From the NCBI GenBank assembly GCA_034522055.1, contig JAXHLS010000002.1, positions 3,429,549-3,493,548 on the forward strand: a DNA stretch of 64,000 bases, written 5' to 3'. The notes beneath the pieces were generated by a model. That model saw nothing but the letters and a program-made list of their open reading frames with translations. It did not search any database and was not told the origin of the DNA. Source of the DNA: Gammaproteobacteria bacterium. Its GTDB lineage: Bacteria > Pseudomonadota > Gammaproteobacteria > JAABTG01. The position numbers were made by a program, and so were the translations under genes. Of the stretch, positions 25,366 through 32,577 are shown in pieces. Position 1 is the stretch's first letter. Every line of letters starts with the position of its first letter.

Positions 25366-26927
25366 GTGTCGACAGCTACCTCGAGCTCTTCACGACCCTG
25401 TTCGGCTGGGCCTTCTACGGCGTGCTGTGGGACGTGCTGGTCGGCACCGGGATTGTCTACCTGCCATTCCTCGGGATCCTCATCGATAACTGGCGCGATC
25501 CCGCCGAGGGTGGGCAATTCGGTACGGCCACCGGACTCTCACTGCGGCGCATGGAGATCGAGCTCTTCCTGGCGCTGCTCGTCGTGGTGCTGGCCGGACA
25601 GCCGGCGGCGCTCACCCCCTTGAATGCGGGCACCCTGAGCTACGAGCCGCAGCCCACGCTCACCGATCCCACGCCGGCGACCGCCACGGTGGCGGCGCCG
25701 CAGAGCACCTATGGCGCGACCGGATTCAACGGATCGCCAGTGACCGTGAACATCCCGGTCTGGTGGTATGCCGTGCTGGCCATGAGTTCGGGCTTCAATC
25801 ACGCCGTCGTCGAAGGCCTGCCCGCGGCGAGCGACCTGCGCACCTACGAGCAACAGGCACGGCTCGCCACCATCGCGGACCCGCGCCTGCGCCAGGAGAC
25901 CAGCGATTTCTTCAGTGAGTGCTACGTGCCGGCCCGCTCCAAGTATCAGGCCCAGCGGCCCGCGACGGCCGCAGTCGCCGGGATACTGACGACCTACGGC
26001 GAGGACGATCCGGACTGGATGGGCTCGCACGTCTATCGCGACACCGCCGGCTACTACGACACCCTGCGCCCGACGAAACAGATCCCAGGGTGGACCTACA
26101 ACCCGGCCCGCGACACCGAGTACGACCCCGCAACGCCGCCCACCTGGGGCAAGCCGACCTGCAAGGAGTGGTGGGAGGACGGCGCCCAGGGCCTGCGCGA
26201 AAAACTGATCGTCGAGGCCGATGCGACCTCGGCGGGGTTCTCCGGTCTGGTCGTCGCCGTCGCCCCCATCCTGGCCAGCGAACAGCAGGAAGATGCTGTC
26301 GTCCGGACGGTGCTCAACAACGCGCCCCCGTCCTGGTCGAGCAACGAACTCGTCGCCGGCAACACGGCCAGCACCGGATGGCTCGCCACGGCCGAGAATA
26401 TCGTCAAAGGTGGACTCACCACTGGCGGCGTGATCACCGCCTCGGCGCTCTTCTCGGTGACCATGACCGCCGTGCTGCAGGCGCTACCCATGGTCCAGGC
26501 GCTGATGCTACTCGGTGTCTACGCCTTGCTTCCCATGATCGTCGTCCTCTCCCGCTATTCGCTCTCCATGATGGCGGTCGGGGCGATGGCCATCTTCACG
26601 ATTAAATTCTGGAGCGTGCTCTGGTACCTGGCCATGTGGGTGGACCAGAATCTGATCCAGTCCATGTATCCGGACGTGGACGTGTTCCTGCAGATCTTCG
26701 CCAACCCAGGCGAGCACGACGCCAAGCGCATGCTGCTCAATATGATCACGACCAGCCTCTATCTGGGGCTGCCGTTGCTCTGGAGCGGGATGATGGCGTG
26801 GGTGGGGGTGAAGGTCGGGCGATCGATAACGAGCGCCTCAGCACCCCTCACACAAACTGGCGAGGATGCCGGACGGCGGGGCGGCGCTATGGCAAAAGCG
26901 ACAGTCGGCAAAGGAATGCGTCGCTAG
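25362..26927 (+). CDS. ICE TraG-like inner-membrane protein
   Basis: 521 residues from the ATG at 25362 (ATGA overlap with the previous stop). Multiple membrane helices are visible: about 13-40, 68-88, 375-400, 405-425 and 470-490. The large periplasmic loop has NIPVWWYAVLAMSSGFNHAV, typical of the TraG N-terminal domain (PFL_4713-like). TraG-type proteins act in pilus assembly and mating-pair stabilisation. It is the last gene of the plus-strand conjugation operon, and no relaxase gene follows, unlike in complete relatives. Confidence 0.8.
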   Translation: MSVDSYLELFTTLFGWAFYGVLWDVLVGTGIVYLPFLGILIDNWRDPAEGGQFGTATGLSLRRMEIELFLALLVVVLAGQPAALTPLNAGTLSYEPQPTLTDPTPATATVAAPQSTYGATGFNGSPVTVNIPVWWYAVLAMSSGFNHAVVEGLPAASDLRTYEQQARLATIADPRLRQETSDFFSECYVPARSKYQAQRPATAAVAGILTTYGEDDPDWMGSHVYRDTAGYYDTLRPTKQIPGWTYNPARDTEYDPATPPTWGKPTCKEWWEDGAQGLREKLIVEADATSAGFSGLVVAVAPILASEQQEDAVVRTVLNNAPPSWSSNELVAGNTASTGWLATAENIVKGGLTTGGVITASALFSVTMTAVLQALPMVQALMLLGVYALLPMIVVLSRYSLSMMAVGAMAIFTIKFWSVLWYLAMWVDQNLIQSMYPDVDVFLQIFANPGEHDAKRMLLNMITTSLYLGLPLLWSGMMAWVGVKVGRSITSASAPLTQTGEDAGRRGGAMAKATVGKGMRR

Positions 26928-26939
26928 AAGCCGCCAAAC

Positions 26940-27173
26940 CTAATCTTCATCATACCAACCGTACGGGTCCACACCCGCATCCAGGCGTCCAGTCCTGTGA
27001 TTGTATTCACCCATCAGGTCCGAGTCGTGCAGCCGGCTTTTATGGTCGGTTTCCAACTCGGCCGAGGTAAGAATTTCCCGGAAAATGCCGAACAGGGCTG
27101 ACACTAACCCGACAGCAGCGCTACCGATGCCGACCGCCAGTTTTCCCACTGCAGCAATCTTGTACCTGTTCAT
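26940..27173 (-). CDS. Small membrane protein of unknown function
   Basis: 77 residues. A glycine- and alanine-rich N-terminal helix (AAVGKLAVGIGSAAVGLVSA) is followed by a polar tail (SDLMGEYNHRTGRLDAGVDP). It is convergent with the conjugation operon and ends 12 bp from it. In related ICEs small membrane proteins occur at this point, but I cannot place this one in a family. The intergenic gap on its upstream side (27174-27388) shows nothing clear. Confidence 0.45.
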   Translation of the reverse strand: MNRYKIAAVGKLAVGIGSAAVGLVSALFGIFREILTSAELETDHKSRLHDSDLMGEYNHRTGRLDAGVDPYGWYDED

Positions 27174-27388
27174 CCCTTAAAGGATAGGCGATCGTTCCCG
27201 ACGAGACACCCCCCTTGGGCCCGCTCACGCAAGGATTGTTGTCCGATCTGGTGGCTGATTTCCACCGCCGAAGGAGGGCAGGATAGGGCAAGCTCAAAGT
27301 CGCAGGATGCACCTATACAAGCCTACGTATGGGACTCCACCGCCCTCCGGAGCGCTTGGAAGCTGGCGGATAGTGGTAGGATCCCGTC

Positions 27389-28078
27389 ATGTGCACTCGC
27401 TACATCACGCCGGACCAGCGAGCGATAGAGGGCTACGTCTCTCACGTACCCCCTTGGTGGCAACAGGCCTACGACGTCCGAATCACCAGTCTGGTACCGG
27501 TGGTGCGGGCCGCTGCGGACGGTGAGCGGGCCCTGGAGCAGATGTACTGGACGCTCCTCCCCCCCAAGTCCGACAAGAAGGCCTGGCGCATGCCGACGTG
27601 GAACCTGAGGGGAGAGCGTCTCGAGGAGAGCCGGATGTACGCCTCACCCTTCAAATCGAGGCGCTGCCTGCTGCCGGCAGCCGGATTCTACGAGTGGCCT
27701 GAGGTCAACGGCGAGAAGCAACGTCACTGCATCAGGCCGGCGGACGGCAGCATGTTCCTCTTCGCTGGGCTCTGGAACTCCTGGTCGTCGAAGGACGGGA
27801 CTGATGAAGGGGCCACGGTGGGCATCGTCACGACGGAGGCCAACGACTTCATGAGGCCGTTCCACAACACAGGCAAGAACCCTTACCGCATGCCGGTCAT
27901 CCTCGACTTGAAGCTGGGGGACACCTGGATGTTTGGCGAGGTAGATGAGGCCCGTGAGCTCGTCAGGCCGTGCCCGAATGAGTGGCTGCAGGCCTACCCC
28001 GTCTCCCGTAACCTGGGCAACGTGCCAGCACAGATGGAACCAGTTGGAGAGGTGATTGGCCCGGGGAAGAGTTCCTAG
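27389..28078 (+). CDS. SRAP-family protein (YedK/HMCES-like), active-site variant
   Basis: 229 residues. The catalytic Cys2 is present (MCTRY), as are WNLRGERL and LLPAAGFYEWPE, with the conserved Glu near 108. SRAP proteins crosslink to abasic sites in single-stranded DNA and protect them during replication. The third catalytic position, normally His in HxRMPVIL, reads NPYRMPVIL here, so the His used in crosslink reversal seems replaced. SRAP genes are frequent passengers on phages and ICEs. The start ATG lies 10 bp after GGTAGGATC. Apart from the His the protein looks complete. Confidence 0.85.
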   Translation: MCTRYITPDQRAIEGYVSHVPPWWQQAYDVRITSLVPVVRAAADGERALEQMYWTLLPPKSDKKAWRMPTWNLRGERLEESRMYASPFKSRRCLLPAAGFYEWPEVNGEKQRHCIRPADGSMFLFAGLWNSWSSKDGTDEGATVGIVTTEANDFMRPFHNTGKNPYRMPVILDLKLGDTWMFGEVDEARELVRPCPNEWLQAYPVSRNLGNVPAQMEPVGEVIGPGKSS

Positions 28079-28100
28079 AAACTACGTTCCTAAACGCGAT

Positions 28101-28175
28101 CGCTTCTTCTAGGAGCGCATCATGCTTCACCGAGCGTCATGAGCTAATATCCGAGCATCAGGGGGGACCCTAGCA
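28101..28175 (+). repeat. Palindrome-plus-leader module, copy A
   Basis: It starts with the CGCTTCT-TCT-AGGAGCG palindrome and continues with GAGCATCAGGGGGGACCCTAG just before the mini-ORF at 28176. Copy B at 30082-30155 has the same order and nearly the same spacing (75 versus 74 nt). Confidence 0.55.
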
Positions 28176-28241
28176 ATGTCGAAATGTAACGTTACGTTAC
28201 AGTCATCGCTGCCTATCACAGTATTCCTGCCAGCCGTCTAA
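28176..28241 (+). CDS. 21-codon mini-ORF, copy A of a conserved leader-like peptide
   Basis: It encodes MSKCNVTLQSSLPITVFLPA plus a final Val. It lies under a G-rich ribosome-site-like AGGGGGGACC. Copy B (30156) encodes MSKCNVSLQFSPHIATAP. Between them four of the first nine codons differ only at synonymous third positions (TCG/TCT, TGT/TGC, AAC/AAT, CAG/CAA), which suggests that the peptide is selected. It could be a leader peptide or a small protein; the function is unknown. Confidence 0.35.
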   Translation: MSKCNVTLQSSLPITVFLPAV

Positions 28242-28268
28242 TAGGGCGCTAAGTTGAAGGAAGTAGAG

Positions 28269-28877
28269 GTGCAGGACGAAGTTATCCGACGCTGCCCTCA
28301 CTGCGGCAATACTGCCCCTCAGAGACTCGCGCTTGAGCACGAGTTCGAGAATCGAGAACTGTACGAAGAAGATGGCAGTCAGTCTGACTTCTCGCTATCG
28401 AGCCGTTACGAAGCCCGGATCTGTCGGACGTGCAACGAACTAGTCCTTTATCATGAAGACGACATATCCAGGCTTCACGTTGTCTATCCTGCTGGGCGCA
28501 CGCTCCATCGAGCTATTCCCGCTGAGATTCAGGGGTGTTACGAGGAGGCAGGACGAGTCCGCCGCGCATCTCCGTCGTCCTATGCAGTCCTGTTGAGGAG
28601 AGGCCTGGAGATGGTTTGTGACGACCGCGGGATAAAGCCTGGGACCCTACATGCTCGGTTGGTGGAACTGACGTCTCGCGGAGAACTACCGGCCGTGCTT
28701 TCCGACATGACCAATATCATCCGCGATCTGGGGAACGCCGGGGCTCACACTGCACGTCTGAAAGTCACGGTACCTATGACCTGGGCGATGGATGAGCTTT
28801 TTCGCGCGGTAGTTGAGTACGTTTACGTTGCACCTTACAGTGTAGAAGCAGTCAAAAAGTCTTTAGAACGTTATTAA
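28269..28877 (+). CDS. DUF4145-type protein with zinc-ribbon N-terminus
   Basis: 202 residues from the GTG at 28269, chosen for the AGGA 7 bases upstream; TTG at 28254 is also in frame. Two CxxC pairs (RRCPHCGNT and RICRTCNEL) frame an N-terminal zinc ribbon. The C-terminal half (YAVLLRRGLEMVCDDRGI, then IIRDLGNAGAH) is the DUF4145 signature. DUF4145 proteins often lie beside restriction-modification and toxin genes, but their activity is not established. The gene follows mini-ORF copy A by 27 bp. Confidence 0.7.
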   Translation: MQDEVIRRCPHCGNTAPQRLALEHEFENRELYEEDGSQSDFSLSSRYEARICRTCNELVLYHEDDISRLHVVYPAGRTLHRAIPAEIQGCYEEAGRVRRASPSSYAVLLRRGLEMVCDDRGIKPGTLHARLVELTSRGELPAVLSDMTNIIRDLGNAGAHTARLKVTVPMTWAMDELFRAVVEYVYVAPYSVEAVKKSLERY

Positions 28878-28999
28878 AGCAGTGCAAGTTCAACCTAACC
28901 AGCCCGTCGAATTCGCGCGCTCCGCGCGCCGGACCGCTCAAGGGCGGCTTTGGGTTGCAGGATTAGGGCCTCGCATCATCTACATGCTTAGATACGACC

Positions 29000-29554
29000 A
29001 TGCTTGTACACCGCTCTAAGGAAAAGCTCCGGAATGCCATCATCTACTTTGTCCAGAACACAAAGTACTGTGGCAAAACGAAGCTCTTCAAATTGCTCTA
29101 TTTTCTAGATTTCGAGCATTTCTCTCAAACCGGACGAAGTGTCACGGGACTAGAGTATTTCGCGTGGCCGAAAGGCCCCGTACCGGTGGAAATATTCGAC
29201 GAAGTCGAATCGCCTGGTCCGATACTTGAAGGCGTCGTCGAGGTTACGAAGAGGACCGCATATAATGGCAACGTCATTAACGATATCGCGCCCCTGCAAG
29301 GGTTCTCGGGCGAGCATTTCTCTAAAAGAGAGATGAAGCTGCTAGTTGGTCTTAGTAAGGAGTACGCTAATTCCTACGCGGACGATATGGTTGAGGCGAC
29401 CCATTTAGAAAACCTCCCGTGGCATCAAATCTACGAAGTCGAAGGTCAGAAACAGCACCTGATTCCTTATGAGCTTGCTCTAAAGAAATCCGAGTACGAC
29501 CAGGCGCTCAAGAACATCATCGACGATAAGGAGTTCAAGGAGAACTATAGTTGA
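29000..29554 (+). CDS. Panacea-domain (SocA-like) antitoxin
   Basis: 184 residues with the Panacea/DUF4065 features: KTKLFKLLYFLDFEHF near residue 28, TGLEYFAWPKGPVP near 50, and SYADDMVEATHLENLPW toward the end. This domain serves as a versatile antitoxin paired with many unrelated toxins. The stop codon overlaps the TTG start of the next gene, so the pair is translationally coupled in the antitoxin-toxin order. Expected role: binding and neutralising the downstream protein. The gene is AT-richer than the ICE backbone. Confidence 0.8.
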   Translation: MLVHRSKEKLRNAIIYFVQNTKYCGKTKLFKLLYFLDFEHFSQTGRSVTGLEYFAWPKGPVPVEIFDEVESPGPILEGVVEVTKRTAYNGNVINDIAPLQGFSGEHFSKREMKLLVGLSKEYANSYADDMVEATHLENLPWHQIYEVEGQKQHLIPYELALKKSEYDQALKNIIDDKEFKENYS

Positions 29555-29997
29555 CTCCTTGTACTTTCCTATTTGACACAAATTTCAAATTCCACGACGG
29601 AGAAAGAGGCCAAAAAATATTCGTCGTGCTGAATAATGGCGGTTCAGGCCAATATGTGGCCGCGAAGAGCACGTCGCGGGGTGATCGATATGGAATTCGC
29701 TACGGCTGCCAAATTTTGGATCGATTCCCCAACTTTAATTTTGTCAAGGGGAGCTGTTTTCTTAATAAGAACACGTGGATACAGCTCGATGCGTTCTACG
29801 AGTTCAACGTGGCCGACCTACGTCAAAAAGTTATGTCGGGGCAGATTAATCGAATCGGCGTGCTTGATACGGCTCAGGCATTGGAATTGCTAATATGTAC
29901 CAGCCATTCAGAAGATCTGAGCCAACTACAAGAATCTCTCGTCCTGCAAACTATTAAAGACATCAAGAAAGCCAATGCAAACGGAACTGCGAGCTAA
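29551..29997 (+). CDS. Putative toxin paired with the Panacea antitoxin (PemK/MazF-like)
   Basis: 148 residues starting with TTG that overlaps the antitoxin stop codon (TTGA). The beta-rich first half (KIFVVLNNGGSGQYVAAKST) and FVKGSCFLNKNTWIQLDAF suggest the small SH3-like fold of PemK/MazF ribonucleases. The similarity is weak and catalytic residues cannot be named with certainty. The partner relation is inferred from the overlap and the known habit of Panacea genes. It ends just before the short palindrome at 30011. Confidence 0.55.
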   Translation: MTPCTFLFDTNFKFHDGERGQKIFVVLNNGGSGQYVAAKSTSRGDRYGIRYGCQILDRFPNFNFVKGSCFLNKNTWIQLDAFYEFNVADLRQKVMSGQINRIGVLDTAQALELLICTSHSEDLSQLQESLVLQTIKDIKKANANGTAS

Positions 29998-30010
29998 CGC
30001 GACGTTTGGC

Positions 30011-30029
30011 TCGCTTCTCCCAGAAGCGA
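30011..30029. repeat. Short palindromic repeat, copy 4
   Basis: TCGCTTCT and AGAAGCGA form a perfect 8-bp stem around CCC, directly after the toxin gene. Confidence 0.55.
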
Positions 30030-30081
30030 AATATTTCAGCAATTCATGAAATGCTGAAGGATTAGCGTTCCCAGATGGGCT

Positions 30082-30155
30082 CGCTTATTCTATAAGCGAA
30101 ACTGCTTCTCCGAATATTATAGGCTAAGATCCCAGCATCAGGAGGGACCCTAGTC
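30082..30155 (+). repeat. Palindrome-plus-leader module, copy B
   Basis: A perfect stem TCGCTTAT/ATAAGCGA around TCT (30081-30099) is followed by CAGCATCAGGAGGGACCCTA and the mini-ORF at 30156. It matches copy A at 28101-28175 in order and spacing. Confidence 0.55.
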
Positions 30156-30212
30156 ATGTCTAAATGCAATGTTTCGTTACAATTTTCGCCGCATATCGCA
30201 ACAGCGCCATAA
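30156..30212 (+). CDS. 18-codon mini-ORF, copy B of the leader-like peptide
   Basis: It encodes MSKCNVSLQFSPHIATAP and has AGGAGGG about 10 bases upstream. The N-terminal nine residues are conserved with copy A except one Thr/Ser change, with mostly synonymous DNA differences. A downstream gene begins 24 bp later. Confidence 0.35.
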   Translation: MSKCNVSLQFSPHIATAP

Positions 30213-30236
30213 CACTTGCAAGAGGTCATTAGACCC

Positions 30237-30608
30237 ATGCTCTTTTCCATCGACTCAAACTCGGAGATTACTTCAATTCCCCACCACCGAGATTATGAAC
30301 GGTGGCGAAGTCGACTTACGGTCGAGCAATATGCGGCGAGTATCGAAGAGCTGAATCGCCGGATAGAGGGAGCGGAGATCAAGACATCGAGTTGGATTCC
30401 GGGTGCTGACTGGACCGAAACTGTGTTTCAGCCCATCTACGACGTTGCTTGTATCGAGGATCAGGACGCAGCCGCTTGCTTCTTTGGTCTTATTGTATGG
30501 GATACGTTCATGCAACACTCGGAATGGTGGAGTTTCGGACGCTATGAAAAGAATGGCTTTCCCATAGAAGGTCTCACCTACAATTCCGGATTCAGCCACC
30601 ACAATTAA
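30237..30608 (+). CDS. Hypothetical protein, unknown
   Basis: 123 residues from the ATG at 30237; a TTG at 30216 is in frame. It is acidic and rich in aromatic residues (YERWRSRLTVEQYA, WDTFMQHSEWWSFGRY). No family is recognised. It follows mini-ORF copy B closely, as the DUF4145 gene follows copy A, so both genes may share the same leader module. Confidence 0.5.
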   Translation: MLFSIDSNSEITSIPHHRDYERWRSRLTVEQYAASIEELNRRIEGAEIKTSSWIPGADWTETVFQPIYDVACIEDQDAAACFFGLIVWDTFMQHSEWWSFGRYEKNGFPIEGLTYNSGFSHHN

Positions 30609-30645
30609 AGTAGACGTTAACTATAATCGCTACATAGGTTAGTTC

Positions 30646-31010
30646 TTAAGCCCCAAGATATACATGTTCCAGTGCCAGCTTGAGGCGCCCTGTCTTGCGG
30701 TCGCGGTCCGGATGGGCTCGTTGGGCATTGCCCGCCAAGTAACGCAACGCGTGTTCAATGTGATGCTTCAGGCGGCCGGGCTCATACAGCAAAGCCGCCA
30801 GGATGTTTCTGAGGACATGATGGATGCACTTGGCCACCCGCAGGGTGGAGACGGCCCCCTCGAAGAACTGCTAAGTGCGGTGGGCACAGTAGCGTTTCAG
30901 GGTGGCGGCGCACAGGGCGGCCCAAATCAACCCCTCGACGATATGAGGGTTGGCGGTGTCGAGGCGCAGCGGCGGGCTTGGACCGCGCTCAGGCACGGTT
31001 CATTGAGACA
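30646..31010 (-). pseudogene. C-terminal remnant of an IS4-family transposase
   Basis: The minus strand reads TANPHIVEGLIWAALCAATL, then an in-frame TAG, then STLRVAKCIHHVLRNILAAL and ends with DRKTGRLKLALEHVYLGA and a stop. These are hallmarks of the C-terminal end of IS4-type transposases. The catalytic part is missing, and the internal stop shows decay. It lies just upstream of the Druantia operon, pointing to earlier IS traffic. Confidence 0.75.
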
Positions 31011-31055
31011 CATTTCTCTATGTTCCTCGTTGACAATACCAGGGGTTCAGGGGTC

Positions 31056-31089
31056 TACTTGAGTCTCATCCGTACTTGAGTCCCATGCG
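31056..31089. promoter_or_regulatory. 17-bp direct tandem repeat upstream of the Druantia operon
   Basis: TACTTGAGTCTCATCCG (31056-31072) is followed immediately by TACTTGAGTCCCATGCG (31073-31089), 15 of 17 identical. It is about 220 bp upstream of the methylase start, a position that would suit an operator or regulator-binding site. Confidence 0.4.
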
Positions 31090-31311
31090 AAACCCAGAGT
31101 TGAGCGAGACTTAAGAGAGCGATAGATTCGCATCCGCGGCGAAGGCGAGCTAAATCGCCTGCTTTGCATCCGCTTCGAAGAGTCTGGATGTCACCATCCT
31201 GGGATATTGCATAAGCTTGCTGGAATGCGCTCTCCGGTCAGATGCAGGTGTACAGCAAAACGCATCGCGGCGCCAGGAAAAGAGCAAGAGAAAGGACAGG
31301 AAGGGGGTCTC

Positions 31312-32577
31312 ATGAAAGCCGATTCGGCCAAGGCCTCCGCGAGCCGCGGATTTTATTGGCCTATGGCTTTAACCAGAGCGAAGTACGCGGCGGTAGAGCT
31401 GTGCTGCGGCATGGGTGGGATTGGTATCGGACTCGCAGCGGCGAAATACAAGGTCGTGAAGGCGTACGACTCGTGGTCTGCCGCTACCGCGATCTACAAC
31501 CACAACGCTCCGGAACCGGTCGCGAGCGTATGCAACCTCGTAACCGAAGAAGGCCTGGCCACGGTCAGGCGCGACCGCCGCAAGCTCGGTGACGTCGACC
31601 TTCTTGCCGCTGGTCCTCCCTGCAAGGGGTTCAGCCAAATCCGCAACGGCCATCACGATCGGCCCAACCCCCACAACCGCGTGCTACTGGCGATGCCGCA
31701 GTACGTGGCGCTCTTTCGGCCCCGGCTCGTACTGATCGAGAATGTACCCGACTTGGCACGGCACGATGGTGGTGAAACGCTACGCCTCCTCCTCGAGAAC
31801 CTGGATCGCCCAGGTCCGCGGGGGCTCCGCTATCGGGTCGAGTACGGCGTCTACGATGCTGCTCTCTACGGAACACCTCAGGCCCGCCGGAGACTTCTGA
31901 TCCTCGCGGTGCGGCACGGATCCGGTGAAGAGCATCTACCGGATAACTCAGCCGATCTAACAGCGCTGTACGCAAGCCTGCGGCACGGTGGAGAGATTCC
32001 TGCGGAGCTTGAGAGCTATGCCGAATGCCTGGCGGACCCAGACGACCTTTCTATGACCTCCGGGCGCCAAGCGCTGTCCGATCTCCCGGTACTGGGGGCG
32101 GGCGAGCCAGAGTTAGTGCGCTCGTATGCGACCCCCCCCCGCAACGCATACCAGCGAGCGATGCGTGCCGGGTCGTCTGACCCTCTCACCAACACGCGCA
32201 CGCCCGCCGTTCGCAAGGAGACGATACAGCGCTTGAAGATGATCCCCCCGGGGGGCTGTGCTCGAGACATCCCGAGGCACAAGCTAAATGGCCTCTCTCG
32301 GCGGTATGATTCTGCCTATCGCCGCCTTCACCCTGACGCGCCGTCGACGGCGTTGTCGACCAAGTATGACTGCGTCTACCACTTCAGCGAACACCGTTCA
32401 CTCTCGGTCCGAGAGTATGCGCGGCTTCAAGGCATTCCCGACCGGATTTCATTTCCAGAAGAACTCGCCTGCCGCAGGTTCGCGTATGAGATGATCGGCA
32501 ACTCCGTTCCGCCCTTCCTCATACACGGCGTCCTAATGGAGATCGCCGAATCCACTCGGCGGAGGAAGGCAGGATGA
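31312..32577 (+). CDS. druM: DruM: DNA cytosine-5 methyltransferase of a Druantia type II system
   Basis: 421 residues from the ATG at 31312, preceded by AGGAAGGGGGT; in-frame upstream ATGs lack a ribosome site. C5-methyltransferase motifs occur in order: I (ELCCGMGGIGIGL, near 28), IV with the catalytic Cys (AAGPPCKGFSQ, near 100), VI (ENV, near 143), VIII (QARRRLL) and X (YEMIGNSVPP). It would methylate host DNA at a specific site so that the partner proteins spare it. It heads a five-gene operon in which every junction overlaps. The following helicase with fused DUF1998 and two unique proteins identifies the system as Druantia type II. Confidence 0.85.
   Translation: MKADSAKASASRGFYWPMALTRAKYAAVELCCGMGGIGIGLAAAKYKVVKAYDSWSAATAIYNHNAPEPVASVCNLVTEEGLATVRRDRRKLGDVDLLAAGPPCKGFSQIRNGHHDRPNPHNRVLLAMPQYVALFRPRLVLIENVPDLARHDGGETLRLLLENLDRPGPRGLRYRVEYGVYDAALYGTPQARRRLLILAVRHGSGEEHLPDNSADLTALYASLRHGGEIPAELESYAECLADPDDLSMTSGRQALSDLPVLGAGEPELVRSYATPPRNAYQRAMRAGSSDPLTNTRTPAVRKETIQRLKMIPPGGCARDIPRHKLNGLSRRYDSAYRRLHPDAPSTALSTKYDCVYHFSEHRSLSVREYARLQGIPDRISFPEELACRRFAYEMIGNSVPPFLIHGVLMEIAESTRRRKAG

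Noticed and set aside
18607-26605. Many long alternative frames inside the conjugation operon
   Set aside because: All are shadows in GC-rich coding DNA; only the frames with family motifs and overlapping starts are real.
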